Source: DATKGX01 sp035510555
Lineage (GTDB): Bacteria > Patescibacteriota > Microgenomatia > Levybacterales > UBA12049
Assembly (NCBI GenBank): GCA_035510555.1
Contig: DATKGX010000039.1
Coordinates: 1 to 7,893 of the forward strand
Direction: 5' to 3'
Length of the DNA: 7,893 nt
Under the pieces are notes generated by a model. The model ran no database searches. It worked only from the letters and a program-made list of their open reading frames with translations, and was not told the DNA's origin. Shown in pieces: positions 5,213-7,893 of the stretch (positions are counted from its first letter, which is position 1; every line of letters begins with the position of its first letter). The position numbers and the translations under genes are program-made.

Positions 5213-6752
5213 ATTTTTGCAGAACTTGAGTGGCGCCTTGCGAAAAAGTTCCTAGCGCTGTTTGTGGAGAGCTACCATTAATAACCGCGTTTACGGCATT
5301 ACCAAGATAGGTATTCAACTCTTGATTCAAACCGTTATCGTAAGTACTATCCACAAACGGCGACGAAAACGCCGAAGGAGCTTGGGCGACAAATGGGGCG
5401 AGGACCGGATTTGATTTTAGGGTATTACCTAAATCAACTCTTGCATAAGGTTCTCCAAAAGTTCTGGTTTTGGCTTGTTCCGCATACAAACTTTCTTCCG
5501 TAGATTTCTCTACTAAATACTTCATAAACAGTAACGCCTCCTTTTGATGTTTGCTTTTTACCGATACTCCCTCTGCCCAGTAACTGGCTAAATTAACAGC
5601 TTGATTTGGCAATTGCGGAACGGGTACGACTTGGAAAGTAAGATTGGGATTATTTTGTTTAATCGTAAAATAATCCCACGAATAACCGAAATACATCGCT
5701 AGATTACCCCTGGAAAAAGCCAGGATTGAAGGGTCAAGAGTGTTATCCCAAACGTTATTTGTATCGGTCGCAAAAGCAGTATAAAAATCTAAAGCATTAG
5801 CTGCCCTATCGGAAGAATCTTGAATTTTTAGAGGATCTACTCCGTTTTGCAAAAAGAGTAAAGAAAGAATATCGGGAGCATGTGTAATATTGTCGTAAGT
5901 TCCCATGGCTGCGCCGGCAGTTTTTATTTTTCCGTCAGCGTCTTTAACTGTCATTGCTCTTGCATCACTAATAAAATCGTTCCAGTTAGCCGGCGGTTGT
6001 AAACCGGCAGCCTTGAAAAGCCCTGAGTTAACATACAACACAAGAGTATCAATTTCTAAAGGAATTCCGTAGATCGCCCCGTTTTTGATCAAATCTTTTT
6101 GGGCAACGGGATAAAATGTTTTCTTAAAGTCAACTGGGGAAATTGTATCGGTTGGCAAAGGCAGTAAAACACTGGCGTACATTGGATACCAAGTGTTTTG
6201 AAAGCGGAAAACATCCGGACCGTTACCGTTAGCAATTCTCGTTATTACCCTCTCTCTGTACTGTTTGATATCCTGTTGCGAGTATTGAACCGTAATATTT
6301 GGATTCTCTCTTTCAAACCCGGCGATTAAACTTTGCATCGTCTTACTGTCTTCCCACAGTCCCCAATAATTCAATGTTACTTTCCCATTGGAACCTCCTA
6401 AGATCATCGGCAAAACCACGTTTACTAATAAAATTAGGACTACTATAACTACGGCCAACCCAATCCCCACCTTTACAATTTTTCGAAGCAGTGCAGTAGT
6501 ATTGCCGCTGGTAGACTTCGGAGGGACTTGTGAAGGCGGCTCTTCAACGATGGGCTCCTGAGCTATTACTTCAGCTGGAGGCGCTTGTATGAAAGGCTCC
6601 GAAACCACTGCTTGCGGCGTAGGAACAGGTGGAACTGGTTGAGTAGATGGAACAGGCGAAACGGTTTGGGCAGGAATGGGAGAAAAAGGCTCCGGCGCAC
6701 TGATACCAGATTGTGAATTAGAACTTTGAAAAACCGTCTGATCGTTATCCAT
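5202..6752 (-). CDS. Membrane-anchored extracellular solute-binding protein (family 1)
   Basis: From the preferred ATG at 6752 the protein has 516 residues. Residues about 19-80 are proline-rich and low complexity (repeated P-V-P and E-P motifs), residues 95-118 are one strong membrane helix, and from about 124 a family 1 (sugar-type, MalE-like) binding domain follows. It begins KVTLNYWGLWED, with FERENPNITVQY, RITRIANGNGPDVF-like and YGIPLEIDTLVLYVN segments. The frame is open to an ATG at 6842, but those 30 extra residues would overlap the divergent VanW gene by 50 bp and read like noncoding AT-rich sequence. There is no lipobox cysteine, so the domain is held outside by the helix, with the proline-rich arm probably cytosolic. 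No ABC permease or ATPase lies in the window. The next gene overlaps its stop by 11 bp. The ligand is unknown; a carbohydrate is the family's usual choice. Confidence 0.88.
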   Translation of the reverse strand: MDNDQTVFQSSNSQSGISAPEPFSPIPAQTVSPVPSTQPVPPVPTPQAVVSEPFIQAPPAEVIAQEPIVEEPPSQVPPKSTSGNTTALLRKIVKVGIGLAVVIVVLILLVNVVLPMILGGSNGKVTLNYWGLWEDSKTMQSLIAGFERENPNITVQYSQQDIKQYRERVITRIANGNGPDVFRFQNTWYPMYASVLLPLPTDTISPVDFKKTFYPVAQKDLIKNGAIYGIPLEIDTLVLYVNSGLFKAAGLQPPANWNDFISDARAMTVKDADGKIKTAGAAMGTYDNITHAPDILSLLFLQNGVDPLKIQDSSDRAANALDFYTAFATDTNNVWDNTLDPSILAFSRGNLAMYFGYSWDYFTIKQNNPNLTFQVVPVPQLPNQAVNLASYWAEGVSVKSKHQKEALLFMKYLVEKSTEESLYAEQAKTRTFGEPYARVDLGNTLKSNPVLAPFVAQAPSAFSSPFVDSTYDNGLNQELNTYLGNAVNAVINGSSPQTALGTFSQGATQVLQKYGQ

Positions 6753-6759
6753 AGCTATT

Positions 6760-6789
6760 TTATAGTATAATACCAAATAGAAACTATAA
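6760..6789. repeat. Inverted repeat between the divergent genes
   Basis: TTATAGT (6760-6766) and ACTATAA (6783-6789) form a 7-bp inverted repeat with 16 bases between the arms, almost centred between the two divergent start codons. It overlaps the candidate -10 elements on both strands, so it could be a shared operator. In sequence this AT-rich, coincidence is a real alternative. Confidence 0.35.
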
Positions 6790-6793
6790 TCAA
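6764..6793 (-). promoter_or_regulatory. Candidate promoter of the solute-binding protein gene
   Basis: The minus strand shows TTGATT (6793-6788), an 18-base spacer and TATACT (6769-6764). A start near 6757 would leave a leader of only about five bases, consistent with the lack of a Shine-Dalgarno before the ATG at 6752. The whole gap is AT-rich, so chance matches are likely. Confidence 0.35.
6766..6771 (+). promoter_or_regulatory. Candidate -10 element for the VanW-family gene
   Basis: A perfect TATAAT lies 21 bases before the ATG at 6793 and would give a leader of about 15 bases. I find no good -35 hexamer at the right distance. A second TATAAT at 6785-6790 is too close to the start codon. 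Confidence 0.35.
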
Positions 6794-7893
6794 TGAAGAT
6801 AAATTTTCCCAAAATAAAACTGAAGCTTAAATTAAGATACAAGAAAAAAATTTTATACTTTTTGAAGGTAGCTTTTTGGTTTACTACGGGTGCGTTACTA
6901 GCGCTTATTTTTATCTTAAGCTCTGGACTCTTCCTCTATCAAAAGACTTATGAAAACAAAGTTTATCCCGGTGTTTTTGTTGGTAATTTTGATTTTGGCG
7001 GAAAAAGCCAAAAAGATGTAGCAAATTCCCTTGATTACCGCAACTCTTTAATCAAGAGCTCTAAGTTTACTTTAGTCAGTGATTACGGGATAGCTACCGT
7101 TTCCGCTAAAGATATCAACTTTGGTTACAATAGTTCGCTTTTAGCTAGCCAAGCTTACATGATCGGCCGGTCCGACAATTTTATTACCAATCTAAGCCTA
7201 ATGATTCAATCTTATTTGGGCGGTATTTACCTTTCTCCGTCTTACGCTTATAGCCAAAGTCAACTTTTAAATATTCTGCAACCGATTTCCCAAGCAATAG
7301 AAAAAAAACCAATCGACGCGCTTTTTAATACGACTAACAACAAGGTTACCGCTTTCCGGCTTTCCGAAAACGGGCAAACAGTAGATAATCAAGCTTTAAA
7401 TGATAAACTTTTATCCTATGCCCCAAGCGTTTTAAGTTCCCGGCCTCCACAAACAGTGTCTTTTCCAATCCCGATTAGAATTATTGAGCCAAACATTAGC
7501 ACCGAAAAAATTAATAAATTAGGAATAAAAGAACTAATTGGCACAGGCAACTCTTTGTTTTTCCATTCTATCCCCGGTAGAGTCTTTAATGTTAATCTTG
7601 CCGCCAAAAGGCTTAATGGTATTTTAGTCGCACCGGGTGAAACGTTTTCTTTTGACCAGGCGCTTGGTGATATTTCCGCTTTTTCGGGCTATAAACAGGC
7701 TTACATCATCCAAAACGGACGGACTATTTTAGGAGACGGAGGAGGAGTTTGTCAGGTTTCAACTACGCTTTTTCGGGCTATTCTAGATGCGGGACTGCCG
7801 GTAATTGAAAGACACGCGCATGCTTACCGGGTCGGCTATTACGAACAGGATTCTCCTCCGGGAATTGACGCGACGGTTTATTCGCCAACAGTT
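6793..7893 (+). CDS. VanW-family surface protein (5' part, runs off the right edge)
   Basis: The frame is open for 367 codons from ATG 6793 to the window end, with no stop. The N-terminus is lysine-rich (residues 1-23), followed by one membrane helix (24-47) and an extracellular part, typical of a type II orientation. YPGVFVGNFDFGG (about 56-68) and the following region resemble the putative peptidoglycan-binding domain (PG_binding_4) that usually precedes VanW. The VanW domain begins near residue 244 with GIKELIGTGNS, and continues with LVAPGETFSF, GYKQAYII, the hallmark DGGGVCQVSTTLF around Cys320, and ERHAHAYRVGYY. The name comes from vancomycin-resistance clusters, but the molecular function is unknown, and presence here is no evidence of resistance. 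The start is supported by the charged N-terminus and membrane helix directly following it; no Shine-Dalgarno is visible. It is divergent from the solute-binding gene across a 40-bp gap. Confidence 0.92.
   Translation, partial: MKINFPKIKLKLKLRYKKKILYFLKVAFWFTTGALLALIFILSSGLFLYQKTYENKVYPGVFVGNFDFGGKSQKDVANSLDYRNSLIKSSKFTLVSDYGIATVSAKDINFGYNSSLLASQAYMIGRSDNFITNLSLMIQSYLGGIYLSPSYAYSQSQLLNILQPISQAIEKKPIDALFNTTNNKVTAFRLSENGQTVDNQALNDKLLSYAPSVLSSRPPQTVSFPIPIRIIEPNISTEKINKLGIKELIGTGNSLFFHSIPGRVFNVNLAAKRLNGILVAPGETFSFDQALGDISAFSGYKQAYIIQNGRTILGDGGGVCQVSTTLFRAILDAGLPVIERHAHAYRVGYYEQDSPPGIDATVYSPTV

Noticed and set aside
6753..6842. Longer start for the solute-binding protein (ATG at 6842)
   Set aside because: The extra 30 residues would overlap the VanW gene by 50 bp and are encoded by AT-rich intergenic-like sequence; the ATG at 6752 gives a sensible N-terminus.
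7416..7607. Minus-strand reading frame of 63 codons
   Set aside because: It is entirely within and antisense to the VanW gene.
1..7893. CRISPR arrays, tRNA or rRNA genes, insertion sequences
   Set aside because: I saw no regularly spaced repeats, cloverleaf or rRNA-like sequence, transposase or terminal inverted repeats.

Overview
The window looks like a bacterial chromosome segment of moderate-to-low GC, most likely from the Candidate Phyla Radiation (Patescibacteria, perhaps Microgenomates). This placement is inferred from style: a VanW-family surface protein, a solute-binding domain tethered by a membrane helix instead of a lipid, a divergent nucleotidyltransferase-fold protein of a type I associate with these genomes, archaeal-type CoA biosynthesis domains, and mostly weak or absent Shine-Dalgarno sites. 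TGA is used as a stop in two ATGA overlaps, so a code that reads TGA as glycine is not in use.

Layout. The right end (6793-7893, plus strand) holds the 5' part of a VanW-family gene that runs off the edge. A 40-bp divergent promoter region separates it from everything else, which lies on the minus strand. Reading leftwards along that strand, the genes are: a membrane-anchored extracellular solute-binding protein (6752-5202); a nucleotidyltransferase-fold protein overlapping it by 11 bp (5212-4337); an intergenic region with a promoter and a leader terminator; greA (4201-3731); a promoter at the greA 3' end; the cluster kbl-tdh-PPAT/DPCK (3688-556), joined by two ATGA overlaps; a stack of three terminator-like hairpins (557-437); an unrecognised 73-residue gene with a near-perfect ribosome binding site (394-173); and the first 20 codons of what is probably a lysyl-tRNA synthetase (62-1).

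How the genes work together. kbl and tdh encode the two-step threonine route: L-threonine is oxidised by an SDR-type threonine dehydrogenase to 2-amino-3-ketobutyrate, which KBL cleaves with CoA to glycine and acetyl-CoA. The third gene of the same unit encodes a fusion of an archaeal/eukaryotic-type phosphopantetheine adenylyltransferase with an archaeal-type GTP-dependent dephospho-CoA kinase. These are the last two steps that make CoA, the co-substrate of KBL. This combination is the most striking item in the window.

Two leader regions also deserve attention. greA has a terminator in its own leader, and the small gene lies behind stacked hairpins whose arms can pair in alternative, mutually exclusive ways.
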